DNA of 15,793 nucleotides from an uncultured Prevotellaceae bacterium (GCA_946413885.1 CAMKMK010000026.1:1-15793); one strand, 5' to 3'. Positions 1 through 8,067 are shown, numbered from the stretch's first letter. Numbers and translations: made by a program. Notes: generated from the sequence alone by a model not told the origin.

Positions 1-70
1 CGAGGACTCAACACGTTGAAACCGAGGACTTGACACGTTGATTCTTTTACCACCGTTTCAACACTTGTTG
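1..70. repeat. 22-bp tandem repeat array, left edge (CAACACGTTG core)
   Basis: Two 22-bp units are adjacent at 1-22 and 23-44 and agree at 18 of 22 positions. Each starts CGAGGACT and then carries the core, CAACACGTTG at 9-18 and TGACACGTTG at 31-40. A degenerate palindrome, CAACACTTGTTG, follows at 59-70. The array begins about 20 bp beyond the recQ stop codon and probably continues out of the window on the left. The core is a near palindrome (CAAC, two bases, GTTG). A second array with the same core and period lies at 6736-6824. The function is unknown; transcript end, protein-binding site and neutral repeat are all possible. Confidence 0.75.
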
Positions 71-92
71 TGCGAAAGCTTACAGTATCCTT

Positions 93-1988
93 CTAGTTCA
101 GTTTTATCAGATTCCCTTCTTGTTTTATTTCCTCATGTCCGCGCATGTATTCCAATACCCAATGAAGTTTATACAAATCTATTCCGACTATGTCTAAATT
201 CTCTGGTCGTATAGGACCATCTTTGAGTTGTTTGATTATATGTGATTTTATTTCTTTGAAATCCTTGTCTAATATCTCTTGAGCCATTTTCTTCTTGCAT
301 ACATCGCATTGACCGCAATCCTCGTCGCTGTTTTCATCGAAATATTTAAGAAGAATTCTGCTCCTGCATGTGTCTTCACAAAGACAGTATTCCTGCATAG
401 CCTTCAGGCGTTGGGTATATTCTTGCTTTCTTGTTTTGTAAACTGAATCTGGCAGGAATATGTGTGAGGCTTCCACTCTTCTGCGTTTGAAGGTAATGAG
501 AGGAATCTTCTTCTTGGGGATGTAATCTACGATTCCCCATTTGTTCATTTCCGTAAGTTCTTGATAAATGATTTCCTTGGGAATATTTGTTTCCTTGCTG
601 ATGAGTTGTTCGTCGAGATAAATGAAGTCAACAAAAATGCCTCCATAGTGACGCATCATGCAATTGACAATTATTTCCTTCCGTTTGTCAATCATTCTAT
701 ATAATTCATTTCGAGTAGCTTTGATGCGAATGCGACTGGTGCCTTCTTCTGCATCCCGGTATTCTATATATCCTGCCTTGTCGAGAAGAAGTAGCGCATT
801 CTTTGCCATCAGGGGATGAAAACTGAAGTTTCGACAGAATTGTTCTAAGTTGAACTCACGTGTTACGTTTTGTCCATCTCCAATAGCCATCTGCATGAAG
901 AAACATACTTTCTCGTAGACATTTTGAATGTAATCTATCTTTGGATAGGTTTGTGAAATACGTCTTTTCGATATCTCCAGTTCTTTTCCATCCAGAATGA
1001 TAACAGCATAGGCTTGCTGCCCATCACGACCAGCTCGGCCTGCCTCCTGAAAATAGGCTTCGAGTGAATCTGGAAGATCCATGTGGATGACAAGGCGGAC
1101 GTTGGGCTTATCGATACCCATTCCAAATGCATTTGTCGCCACCATGATTCGTATCTTGTCATTCTGCCATTGGTTTTGTCTCTCGTCCTTTTGGTAATCG
1201 TAGATTCCAGCATGGTAGAAAGTTGCAGAGAAGCCTTCTTTGCATAGCTGTTCGGACAGTTCTTGACTGTAGATGCGGTTTCGCGTATAGATAATGCATG
1301 ACCCAGGAATCGTTTTCAGCAGTTTATACATTTCCTGCTCCCGGTTATCTGCATGGCGAACTATATATGCTAAATTACTGCGGGCAAAACTCATTCGAAA
1401 AACATTTTCTTCTTTGAAAAGAAGTTTTTCCTGAATGTCTTTCACTACTTCACGTGTTGCAGTCGCAGTAAGAGCTAAAACAGGGACACCGGGTTTCATC
1501 TTCCTGATCTCAATGATTTGAAGATAGGATGGACGGAAATCATATCCCCATTGACTGATACAATGTGCTTCGTCCACAGTAAAGAAACTGACGTTTATGT
1601 GGCGGAGCTTAATTCGGAAAAAATCCGACGAGATTCGTTCAGGTGAAATATAAACAATCTTGTAAGCCCCAAAAACGCAATTCTCCAGTATTTGTAGTAT
1701 CTCTTGATGACTTTGTCCAGAATAGATGGCAGCAGCCCGAATGTTGAGTTTTCTGAGTGCTGTCACTTGGTCTTTCATTAGTGAAATCAAAGGAGTAATA
1801 ACGATACAAACTCCTTCTTCTGCAAGTGCTGGTACTTGGAAGGTTATACTTTTGCCCCCACCTGTAGGCATTAGCCCTAAAGTGTCCTTATGGCTCCCTA
1901 TGCTTTCTATGATATTGCGCTGTATTCCCCGAAAATCCTCGTATCCCCAATATTGACGGAGAATAGATAGGTATTTATCTACAGGCAT
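93..1988 (-). CDS. recQ: RecQ-family ATP-dependent DNA helicase
   Basis: A 3'-5' superfamily 2 DNA helicase acting in recombination and repair. All hallmark motifs are visible in the 631 residues: Walker A PTGGGKS (41-47), motif Ia TPLISLMKDQV (65-75), DEAH (139-142) followed by the RecQ aromatic-rich stretch CISQWGYDFRPSY, motif III LTATAT (173-178), and motifs V and VI with QEAGRAGRDG (314-323). The RecQ zinc site is present as C535/C537/C541 plus C558, C561 and C564, followed by a winged-helix-like C-terminus. There is no room for an HRDC domain, so this is the shorter RecQ form. Its ATG shares one base with the recJ stop codon (TAATG), indicating translational coupling in a recJ-recQ operon. 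The stop is TAG at 93-95, just before the 22-bp repeats. The family assignment is certain; which of several possible RecQ paralogues of the genome this is cannot be told here. Confidence 0.96.
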   Translation of the reverse strand: MPVDKYLSILRQYWGYEDFRGIQRNIIESIGSHKDTLGLMPTGGGKSITFQVPALAEEGVCIVITPLISLMKDQVTALRKLNIRAAAIYSGQSHQEILQILENCVFGAYKIVYISPERISSDFFRIKLRHINVSFFTVDEAHCISQWGYDFRPSYLQIIEIRKMKPGVPVLALTATATREVVKDIQEKLLFKEENVFRMSFARSNLAYIVRHADNREQEMYKLLKTIPGSCIIYTRNRIYSQELSEQLCKEGFSATFYHAGIYDYQKDERQNQWQNDKIRIMVATNAFGMGIDKPNVRLVIHMDLPDSLEAYFQEAGRAGRDGQQAYAVIILDGKELEISKRRISQTYPKIDYIQNVYEKVCFFMQMAIGDGQNVTREFNLEQFCRNFSFHPLMAKNALLLLDKAGYIEYRDAEEGTSRIRIKATRNELYRMIDKRKEIIVNCMMRHYGGIFVDFIYLDEQLISKETNIPKEIIYQELTEMNKWGIVDYIPKKKIPLITFKRRRVEASHIFLPDSVYKTRKQEYTQRLKAMQEYCLCEDTCRSRILLKYFDENSDEDCGQCDVCKKKMAQEILDKDFKEIKSHIIKQLKDGPIRPENLDIVGIDLYKLHWVLEYMRGHEEIKQEGNLIKLN

Positions 1989-3712
1989 TAGTCGATTTCT
2001 GTTGGTCGGATGTCCTCTATTTGTAATTGGATTTCTCCACGCTTATGGGTGTTCTCTTCTATCGTGTACACAATATCAAAAGAACGTTTTGTCTTGATGT
2101 AACGTGCCTGCGCGCTTTGTCCGAAAGCGATGCCGTTCATTACATTAGTGCTTTTATCATCAACCAACTCAAGTTTTATGTGCTCTTGCTCCCGTCCCAC
2201 GACTTTGCTTGTGCCATAATCAAAGACATGTTTCGTGCAAAAGACGGGTTTTGAGTTTTCTGGGCCGAAAGGATTGAAACGTTTCAAATCAGTAAAGAAC
2301 CGATGGGTAATGTCTTTAAAGTTCAGAATACCATCGATGTTAATAATCGCACTGGTTTGTTCTGGCAGGATGTTCTGTTCTACGTATTGTGTAAAGCGTC
2401 GCTTGAATTCAGGGACGTTCTCCACCTTCATGGTAAGTCCTGCCGCATAAGTATGCCCGCCGAAGTTCTCCAAAAGATCTCGACAACTTTCGATAGCCTT
2501 GTACACATCGAATCCTGAAACAGATCGTGCTGAACCTGTGGCAAATTCATCATCACGTGTCAAAACGATGGAAGGACGATAATAGATTTCAGTTAATCGT
2601 GATGCAACGATACCAATAATGCCTTTGTGCCATTCCTCATTGTAGATGACAATCGCTTTGTGCTCATGTTGGGAATCTAATTTTTCTACAATTTGGTTGG
2701 CCTGCTCTGTCATGCTCTTGTCCAAATCCTTGCGTTGGTTGTTGTAGCGATTGATCTTCTCAGCTTCGCTGCGGGCCACTTTGTAATTTCTCTCAACCAA
2801 AAGAGTTACGGATTCCTTGCCATTTTCCATACGACCAGAGGCATTGATGCGAGGTCCAATCTTGAAGATGATGTCGCTTATGCTGATTTCTCTGTTGGTG
2901 AGACCACACACATCGATGATAGCCTTCATGCCAACACTGGGATTCGAGTTGAGCTGACGCAAGCCATGAAATGCCAGGATGCGGTTTTCCCCCATGATTG
3001 GTACTATATCGGAAGCAATACTCACAGCGCATAAGTCAAGGAGAGGAATCAGTTGGGAGAACTCAATCCCATTGTTGATGGCAAATGCTTGCATGAACTT
3101 GAATCCAACACCACATCCAGACAAATCCTTGTAGGGATAGGTGGAATCTGCACGTTTCGCATTCAGGATGGCAACAGCAGGTGGCATGACATCATCTGGC
3201 ACATGGTGGTCACAAATGATGAAATCGATGCCTTTTTCTTTGGCATAAGCAATCTCCTCAACGGCTTTAATGCCACAATCCAAAACGATAACCAGTTTTA
3301 CTCCCGACTCATAGGCGTAATCCACACCTTTGTGGGATACTCCATATCCTTCCTCATAGCGATTTGGAATGTAATAGTCGATGTTGGAGTAGAATTGTTG
3401 CAGGAATTTGTATACGAGAGCGACTGCGGTACATCCGTCCACATCATAATCTCCATAAACCAGGATGCGCTCTCTGTTTCCTAAAGCCTCATTCAGTCGC
3501 TCTACAGCTTTGTCCATATCCTGAAACAGGAAAGGATCAAGAAGTTCTGTCAATTGAGGGCGAAAGAATTTTTTTGCCTCGATAGGTGTTTGGATGCCAC
3601 GATCCACCAAGAGCTTGCCTACTATCGGACTGATTCCCAGTTCGTTGGCAAGTTCGTTCGCCAGAGCTTCTTGCTCTGGAGTAGGCGCATCGTAGTTCCA
3701 ATTATAGTTCAT
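1988..3712 (-). CDS. recJ: Single-stranded-DNA-specific 5'-3' exonuclease RecJ
   Basis: RecJ degrades single-stranded DNA 5' to 3' in recombination, mismatch and excision repair, typically together with a RecQ helicase. The 574-residue product has the DHH-family metal motifs in order: motif I VYGDYDVDG (85-93), LDCG (144-147), DHH (168-170), the glycine-rich SGCGVGFKF (198-206), and GPRINASGRM (286-295). The DHHA1 domain is marked by GGHTYAAGLTM (418-428), and a C-terminal OB-fold-like region follows (about 455-570). The length is normal for the family. It is the first gene of the recJ-recQ operon; its TAA overlaps the recQ ATG by one base. Upstream lie a hairpin terminator (3731-3776) and a near -7 box, TACCTTTA, six bases before the ATG, so recJ may have its own promoter and a very short leader. 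Confidence 0.97.
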   Translation of the reverse strand: MNYNWNYDAPTPEQEALANELANELGISPIVGKLLVDRGIQTPIEAKKFFRPQLTELLDPFLFQDMDKAVERLNEALGNRERILVYGDYDVDGCTAVALVYKFLQQFYSNIDYYIPNRYEEGYGVSHKGVDYAYESGVKLVIVLDCGIKAVEEIAYAKEKGIDFIICDHHVPDDVMPPAVAILNAKRADSTYPYKDLSGCGVGFKFMQAFAINNGIEFSQLIPLLDLCAVSIASDIVPIMGENRILAFHGLRQLNSNPSVGMKAIIDVCGLTNREISISDIIFKIGPRINASGRMENGKESVTLLVERNYKVARSEAEKINRYNNQRKDLDKSMTEQANQIVEKLDSQHEHKAIVIYNEEWHKGIIGIVASRLTEIYYRPSIVLTRDDEFATGSARSVSGFDVYKAIESCRDLLENFGGHTYAAGLTMKVENVPEFKRRFTQYVEQNILPEQTSAIINIDGILNFKDITHRFFTDLKRFNPFGPENSKPVFCTKHVFDYGTSKVVGREQEHIKLELVDDKSTNVMNGIAFGQSAQARYIKTKRSFDIVYTIEENTHKRGEIQLQIEDIRPTEID

Positions 3713-3718
3713 TCCGTG

Positions 3719-3726
3719 TAAAGGTA
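3719..3726 (-). promoter_or_regulatory. Candidate -7 promoter box for recJ-recQ
   Basis: On the minus strand TACCTTTA resembles the Bacteroidetes -7 consensus TAnnTTTG in seven of the eight positions (four fixed T/A bases plus two free; the final G is A). It ends six bases before the recJ ATG. No TTTG is seen at the -33 spacing. The placement mirrors the stronger boxes before the C11 peptidase and DUF177 genes. Confidence 0.3.
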
Positions 3727-3730
3727 CAAC

Positions 3731-3776
3731 AAAAAACGCAATCTACGGGAAAATTTCACCGCAAATTGCGTTTTTT
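3731..3776. terminator. Bidirectional intrinsic terminator between pepC-like gene and recJ
   Basis: AAAAAACGCAAT at 3731-3742 is perfectly complementary to ATTGCGTTTTTT at 3765-3776, leaving a 22-nt loop. In either direction the GC-containing stem ACGCAAT is followed by a T run. It lies 21 bp beyond the stop of the C1 peptidase gene and 18 bp before recJ (both minus strand), so it most likely ends the pepP-pepC transcript and insulates recJ. The large loop makes it less than ideal. Confidence 0.65.
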
Positions 3777-3797
3777 TAACAATAAGAGGCGTTTCTT

Positions 3798-5015
3798 TTA
3801 AAATCCGAGTTTCTTTCGAATGTCAGAAGGAACGGCATTTTTATTGATGACAATATTCATTGTCTTGTAGGCAACATAAGGCTTGCTGACGTACCAAAAT
3901 CCCTTGTAAGGACCTGTTTCGCCCCATGAATTTTTCATCATGAAGTACTCCTTGCCATGTTGGTCTTTTGCGATACCGTATATCTGCATACCATGATCGT
4001 CTGTAGTTTCCCAGTTGTCGTAAGCTTCCTGACGCATTTCTGGAGTGATGGTCTTCTCGCCCTTGTTGTCACTCTCAGCAATTTTCGCACCAGCCTTCTC
4101 ACCAGTCCAACGAGCCTGGTCGCTACCTACGCCAGCAACCTCTCTGGTATTAGGAACAATAGCCACGCTCTTGTTTTTGCCTTCACGACGGCTGAAACCC
4201 TCTTCGCTGACATCGGCACCCCAAGCAAAGGTCCAACCATTCTTTACTGACTCCTCCATGATACGCATGAACTCATCAAGAGGCAGGTTGTAACTCTCTG
4301 CCCAGCGCCAGTTATCTTGAATCTCTAAAGCGAAGGTGGTGTAATAAGGATGATGTGTATAGCTGGTAATGCTTACGTAATCATTGGGATCCAGAGTCAG
4401 GTAATCCTTAACGAAGGATTGGGGAGTGTATTTTTTCCCTTTGTACTCAAACTCTGTGGGGCAAGTTCCAAAGTAACCATCGAGCATTGCCTGAACAGCA
4501 GGTTTCCAACCCTTATGCAGAATCTTCTTCGCGTTATCTGGAGCTATGCTCTTCAGATATGCTTGCAAAGGTGGAAAGAGGGAGCTGAAGTTGAAGAGAG
4601 AGTCGCCATAATTAGTAATAGGATAAGGCATAATACCCTCAGGAATAAGACCATAGTGCTCCATGCAATAGAGGGCATCCTCAAAGGAACCACCCTGACT
4701 GAAGCTGGCATCGCCATGAGTGCGGATATGCTTGTCGGCACGATCAACATAAGTCTTACTGATGAGGAAAGACTCACAGAGGTCTATATCATCCTTCATT
4801 TCAGGATGCTTCTTGATAGCTTCGCTCTCTAAGAAAGCAAGTGAAGAATAACTCCAGCAAGTACCTGAGCTGTTCTGGTTCTTGATGCTTGTAACAGGAT
4901 TTTCCACGATGGTGGTGAAGATGAGAGTGTCTTTGTTCTCTTCCTTCTTCTTTGATTTGGCACCCATTGGCAGCACGATTATGGCTGCAAGGGCAAAAAC
5001 GATGATTTTTTTCAT
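3798..5015 (-). CDS. Exported papain-like cysteine aminopeptidase (C1B, aminopeptidase C / bleomycin hydrolase type)
   Basis: A 405-residue cysteine peptidase of the bleomycin hydrolase/aminopeptidase C branch. The catalytic triad can be read directly: Cys53 in NQNSSGTCWSYSS, His341 in DDHGMQIYG, and Asn362 in MKNSWGETG. Gln47 upstream of the cysteine is the expected oxyanion residue. The N-terminus, KK followed by about 14 hydrophobic residues and then MGAKSKKK, looks like a cleaved Sec signal peptide with no lipobox, so the enzyme probably works in the periplasm or outside the cell, unlike the cytosolic PepC of Gram-positive bacteria. It starts 29 nt after the aminopeptidase P gene with no promoter box between them, so the two probably form a peptide-degrading operon. 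The short upstream leader is A-rich and has no Shine-Dalgarno motif. The family is clear; the actual substrates (dietary or host peptides) are inference. Confidence 0.9.
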   Translation of the reverse strand: MKKIIVFALAAIIVLPMGAKSKKKEENKDTLIFTTIVENPVTSIKNQNSSGTCWSYSSLAFLESEAIKKHPEMKDDIDLCESFLISKTYVDRADKHIRTHGDASFSQGGSFEDALYCMEHYGLIPEGIMPYPITNYGDSLFNFSSLFPPLQAYLKSIAPDNAKKILHKGWKPAVQAMLDGYFGTCPTEFEYKGKKYTPQSFVKDYLTLDPNDYVSITSYTHHPYYTTFALEIQDNWRWAESYNLPLDEFMRIMEESVKNGWTFAWGADVSEEGFSRREGKNKSVAIVPNTREVAGVGSDQARWTGEKAGAKIAESDNKGEKTITPEMRQEAYDNWETTDDHGMQIYGIAKDQHGKEYFMMKNSWGETGPYKGFWYVSKPYVAYKTMNIVINKNAVPSDIRKKLGF

Positions 5016-5044
5016 AAGAAATTTATTATGTTTTGTTGTGATTG

Positions 5045-6442
5045 TTATCTGGCAATGAAAGCCTCTACGTCGTCAATGTGATAAGGTATGCGTTCCTTGC
5101 CCAGGAATCTGCAACCGTCTTTGGTAATCAGGATGTCATCCTCAATACGGATGCCGCCAAAGTCCTTGTAGGTCTCTAAAAGATCGTAGTTGATGAATTC
5201 CTTGTGGAGACCTTGACTCTTCCAGTCATCGATTAAGGCAGGAATGAAATAAATGCCAGGCTCGTCAGTCATGACAAAACCTTCTTGCAGGCGACGTCCG
5301 CAACGGAGGCAACTTGTTCCAAACTGTTCCAGATTAGGACGAACTTCATCATCGAAGCCCACATATATCTGGCCAAGACCTTCCATATCATGAACATCCA
5401 TTCCCATCATGTGACCCAAACCATGAGGGAAGAACATAGCGTGTGCGCCAGCTTGCAAAGCTTCTTCTGTGTCGCCCCTCATCAACCCTAACTCCTTTAG
5501 CTTGTCTATCATCATTCGGCTGACTCCCATGTGGACATCCCACCATTTTACACCAGGTTTGGCGATGCTTAGGGCGTAATCATGACAATCCACGACAATG
5601 CTGTAGATCTCACGCTGACGTTGAGTGAATTTGCCGCTGATAGGAGTTGTACGAGTGTTGTCAGAGCAATAATTCTCGTTTGTTTCAGCACCTGCGTCAC
5701 ACAGCATCAGTCGTCCCTCTTCTAAGGGTTGTGGCGAGGGGTTTCCGTGCATGATCTCGCCATGCATGCTCAGTATGGTAGGGAAGGATACGATGCAGCC
5801 AAAGCTGCTGGCTATTCCGTTTATCACTCCAGCAATGTGCTGCTCCGTTTCGCCTGGTTTACACATTTTCATGGCCGTAGTGTGCATCTTGTATCCGATG
5901 GCACAAGCTCGCTCTATCTCCTCAATTTCTGCAGGAGATTTGATGGAACGCTGGTTCACGACGGCCATGATAAGTTCAAGGGATGCAGCTTCGCGTTGCT
6001 GTGAAGGATGGATGTCTGTGAGATCCATCAACTGGATCATCAGATCATGACGATAGGGTGGCAGGAAGTGGATCTTCTGTCCCGCTTTCTTGGCTTTGTC
6101 CACCAATGCTTTCAGTTGGGAAATGGGAGCGCTGTTGCTCACGCCAATTTGTGGTGCCATATCAGCCACACTTTCCACTTGTCCGTACCAAACTATATCC
6201 TCGATGTCAATATCATCTCCCAAAAGATATTCCTTGTTTTCATCTACATCGATGACACCTACCAAACCCTCGCGATGCAGGCCAAAGAAGTACAGGAACG
6301 TGCTGTCCTGACGGAATTTGTACACGTTGGATGGGTAGTTGGCTGGGGAGTCATTGTTTCCAAAGAGGATGATAAGTCCTGAGCCAACGCTCTCTTTCAG
6401 TTTCTGTCGCCTCTCCGAATATGTCTGTTTGTCAAAAAGCAT
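5045..6442 (-). CDS. pepP: Xaa-Pro aminopeptidase (aminopeptidase P, M24B)
   Basis: A dimetal peptidase that removes an N-terminal residue preceding proline. With the start at 6442 the protein has 465 residues: an N-terminal creatinase-like domain (about 1-165) and a C-terminal pita-bread domain. The five metal ligands are all recognisable: Asp249 (LCDAGAE), Asp261 (SDNTRTTP), His340 (FPHGLGHMMGMDVHD), Glu394 (TDEPGIYF) and Glu434 (GIRIEDD). No signal peptide is present, so it is cytosolic. An in-frame ATG at 6466 would add eight residues (MYLIKDKN). I prefer 6442 because family members usually begin close to the MLFDKQTYSERR segment and an A-rich leader precedes it, but 6466 sits only seven bases after the -7 box and could be a leaderless start. 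The exported C1 peptidase gene follows in the same transcript. Confidence 0.95.
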   Translation of the reverse strand: MLFDKQTYSERRQKLKESVGSGLIILFGNNDSPANYPSNVYKFRQDSTFLYFFGLHREGLVGVIDVDENKEYLLGDDIDIEDIVWYGQVESVADMAPQIGVSNSAPISQLKALVDKAKKAGQKIHFLPPYRHDLMIQLMDLTDIHPSQQREAASLELIMAVVNQRSIKSPAEIEEIERACAIGYKMHTTAMKMCKPGETEQHIAGVINGIASSFGCIVSFPTILSMHGEIMHGNPSPQPLEEGRLMLCDAGAETNENYCSDNTRTTPISGKFTQRQREIYSIVVDCHDYALSIAKPGVKWWDVHMGVSRMMIDKLKELGLMRGDTEEALQAGAHAMFFPHGLGHMMGMDVHDMEGLGQIYVGFDDEVRPNLEQFGTSCLRCGRRLQEGFVMTDEPGIYFIPALIDDWKSQGLHKEFINYDLLETYKDFGGIRIEDDILITKDGCRFLGKERIPYHIDDVEAFIAR

Positions 6443-6473
6443 ATTTTTATCTTTAATAAGGTACATTTGGTTG

Positions 6474-6481
6474 CAAAGTTA
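6474..6481 (-). promoter_or_regulatory. -7 promoter box for the pepP-pepC operon
   Basis: On the minus strand TAACTTTG is a perfect match to the Bacteroidetes -7 box TAnnTTTG and is followed by CA, as is common. Transcription would begin near 6468, giving a leader of about 25 nt to the ATG at 6442. No clear TTTG is seen at the -33 distance. Confidence 0.6.
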
Positions 6482-6489
6482 GCAAAAAG

Positions 6490-6735
6490 AATCGAGAAAA
6501 CGTCTTCTTTTAGGAATATTAATGCCGATAAAATGAAAGACGAAGCAAAATACCTTCTGAATCACATCTTTTTTATTGTTCATCAACAAAGATTCATCTT
6601 CTTCTATCCCTCCCAAAACTTTTGAAAATCCGGTTTCACTCTTTCCTATCGCAAATACAGAATACGGTTTTTTGTAAGCAATTTGATGAATAGAAATGAT
6701 CAGGATAATAAGGAGTAAGTGGAGAATAAATTAAA
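6490..6735. other. AT-rich intergenic stretch with no gene
   Basis: Between the pepP promoter and the second repeat array there are about 250 bp without a supportable gene on either strand. Frames are broken by stops or lack any recognisable composition. I see no clear hairpin terminator for the upstream C11 peptidase gene here. A regulatory region for pepP is possible, but nothing specific can be pointed to. Confidence 0.5.
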
Positions 6736-6824
6736 GGCAAAAAGACAACACGTTGAAAGGGCAAAGACAACGTGTTGAAATGGCAAACACAACACGTTGA
6801 AATTGCAAAGACGACGTGTTGTTC
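6736..6824. repeat. 22-bp tandem repeat array with alternating CAACACGTTG / CAACGTGTTG cores
   Basis: Four units repeat with a 22-bp period (first unit 23 bp): 6736-6758, 6759-6780, 6781-6802 and a diverged 6803-6824. Each has a GCAAA-rich left part and a core: CAACACGTTG (6746-6755), CAACGTGTTG (6768-6777), CAACACGTTG (6790-6799) and CGACGTGTTG (6812-6821). Successive cores are reverse complements of each other, so neighbouring units can pair as perfect 10-bp stems with 12-nt loops. The array lies about 35 bp past the C11 peptidase stop codon. No terminator is otherwise seen for that gene, so the array may act at the transcript end; a protein-binding role is equally possible. Confidence 0.85.
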
Positions 6825-6858
6825 CTGATTGAGTGAAAAGAAGCGTGTGGAAGGGGGA

Positions 6859-8025
6859 TTACCAACCTGTTTGGCTCCAACCTGTGGCGGCATACCATTG
6901 GGTGGTTTGGAATTGGGCATTCCATTGGTGTGCCTCATATTTGGCGTTGGGGATGAACATCGAGAGGCCGCTATAATAGTCAGGATCTGTCAGGACACCT
7001 TCGTAGAAAATGGAGTACCAATATGGGGTTGCCTTACGTACAGGCACGGCTGCCTCCAGATAAGGTTTCCAATCCTTGTATGCTTCTTCTGACAAATATT
7101 TGTGCATAGCGCTGTTCATGTCATAGAGTTCAGGGCGGTAGCTGTTGCCTCCTACGAAAGGAATAAAGTATTGGACTCCTGAGGTGTTCAGCTCTGCCTT
7201 GTTTGCCCAAAGGGTGGGGATGTATTGTGCTGTCTTTTTTGCCAAAGCCTCCAATTTGCTGCAGTCGATAACGGAAAGTACCACTCCGTCGCCATCCTTG
7301 TAACCGTTGTAGTATTGATTGGCAATCTCTGCTGCATCTCCTTTGCACAGAGCTGGCATGATCATCTCGTAGGGTGCACCTTCCCCTGGGATTTCTGCAG
7401 GTGAACCAACGATGTAGTCTGTGACCTTGCGCAGTTCGTAGGCAACCTCTATGCTTTGCATAAAGCAGGCGTCGAAGAAGATGTAATCCAGATGATTGAA
7501 TTTCTCCAAGGCCCATCTTAGTTCTGAAATGTTCATCTCTGAGCCTGCATTCGATGCAGCGCTGTTTCGATTGTTGTCAACCAGGATGGTGTTCCTGCGC
7601 TTTGCTTCCTTGCGGTTGACCCATCCTGTCGCGTGGGACCATAGGACGAGTCCATAATGCTCTGCTGGGAACTCGTTTGCAATCTCTTTCAGCGTATTGA
7701 GCAGGACGGTGGAGTCGGCGCTGTCCTGATCCTTCTTGAATTCTTTCCAAAGCTTCAGTCCATCATGGGCAGTCAGGGTGTAAATGTTTGGATATTTGGC
7801 TCCATCGAGATAAACGATGTAGTTCACGTCCTTAGGTACTTTCGAGGCTGCATTCGCCATTTCAGTTGTATCTGCAACGGAATATCTGTTGAGTGAGTTT
7901 TCCGCTCCCATATAAACGATGACCGTCCGCCTGGATTTTGTTCCAGGTTCTGGTTCATCGTAGTTCTGGCAAGCAGAAACCAAGCAGAGAAGAACCGATA
8001 AAAATAGGTAAGTTGTACGTTTCAT
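6859..8025 (-). CDS. Clostripain-family (C11) cysteine peptidase, lipoprotein
   Basis: A 388-residue C11 cysteine peptidase, a caspase-like fold cleaving after basic residues in known members. The catalytic dyad is visible: His131 in LVLWSHATGW and Cys187 in YIFFDACFMQS, each at the end of a hydrophobic strand, as in the family. The N-terminus is a lipoprotein signal: MKRTTYLFLSVLLC, then lipobox LVSAC with Cys19 as the lipidated residue. The following acidic stretch (NYDEPE) is compatible with Bacteroidetes surface-lipoprotein export, so the enzyme may face outward. The start is fixed by the signal peptide and lies only five bases after a perfect -7 box. It is divergent from the histidine kinase gene. 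Whether it self-activates by processing, as clostripain does, cannot be judged from sequence. Confidence 0.9.
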   Translation of the reverse strand: MKRTTYLFLSVLLCLVSACQNYDEPEPGTKSRRTVIVYMGAENSLNRYSVADTTEMANAASKVPKDVNYIVYLDGAKYPNIYTLTAHDGLKLWKEFKKDQDSADSTVLLNTLKEIANEFPAEHYGLVLWSHATGWVNRKEAKRRNTILVDNNRNSAASNAGSEMNISELRWALEKFNHLDYIFFDACFMQSIEVAYELRKVTDYIVGSPAEIPGEGAPYEMIMPALCKGDAAEIANQYYNGYKDGDGVVLSVIDCSKLEALAKKTAQYIPTLWANKAELNTSGVQYFIPFVGGNSYRPELYDMNSAMHKYLSEEAYKDWKPYLEAAVPVRKATPYWYSIFYEGVLTDPDYYSGLSMFIPNAKYEAHQWNAQFQTTQWYAATGWSQTGW

Positions 8026-8030
8026 GGGTA

Positions 8031-8038
8031 CAAAGGTA
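8031..8038 (-). promoter_or_regulatory. -7 promoter box for the C11 peptidase
   Basis: On the minus strand TACCTTTG matches TAnnTTTG exactly. Only TACCC separates it from the ATG at 8025, so the transcript would start at or within a few bases of the start codon. A -33 TTTG at the usual 19-21 bp distance is not apparent. It lies within the 99-bp divergent region shared with the histidine kinase promoter. Confidence 0.55.
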
Positions 8039-8067
8039 CACTTTTTTTGCTGATTTCTTGTCGCAAT

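Noticed and set aside
6736..6824. CRISPR array
   Set aside because: The units are contiguous with no unique spacers of constant length, the period is only 22 bp, and no cas gene is present in the window.
6636..6938. A 100-codon minus-strand open frame across the repeat array
   Set aside because: It starts inside the C11 gene in another frame, and much of it is made of the 22-bp repeat units; no coding evidence.
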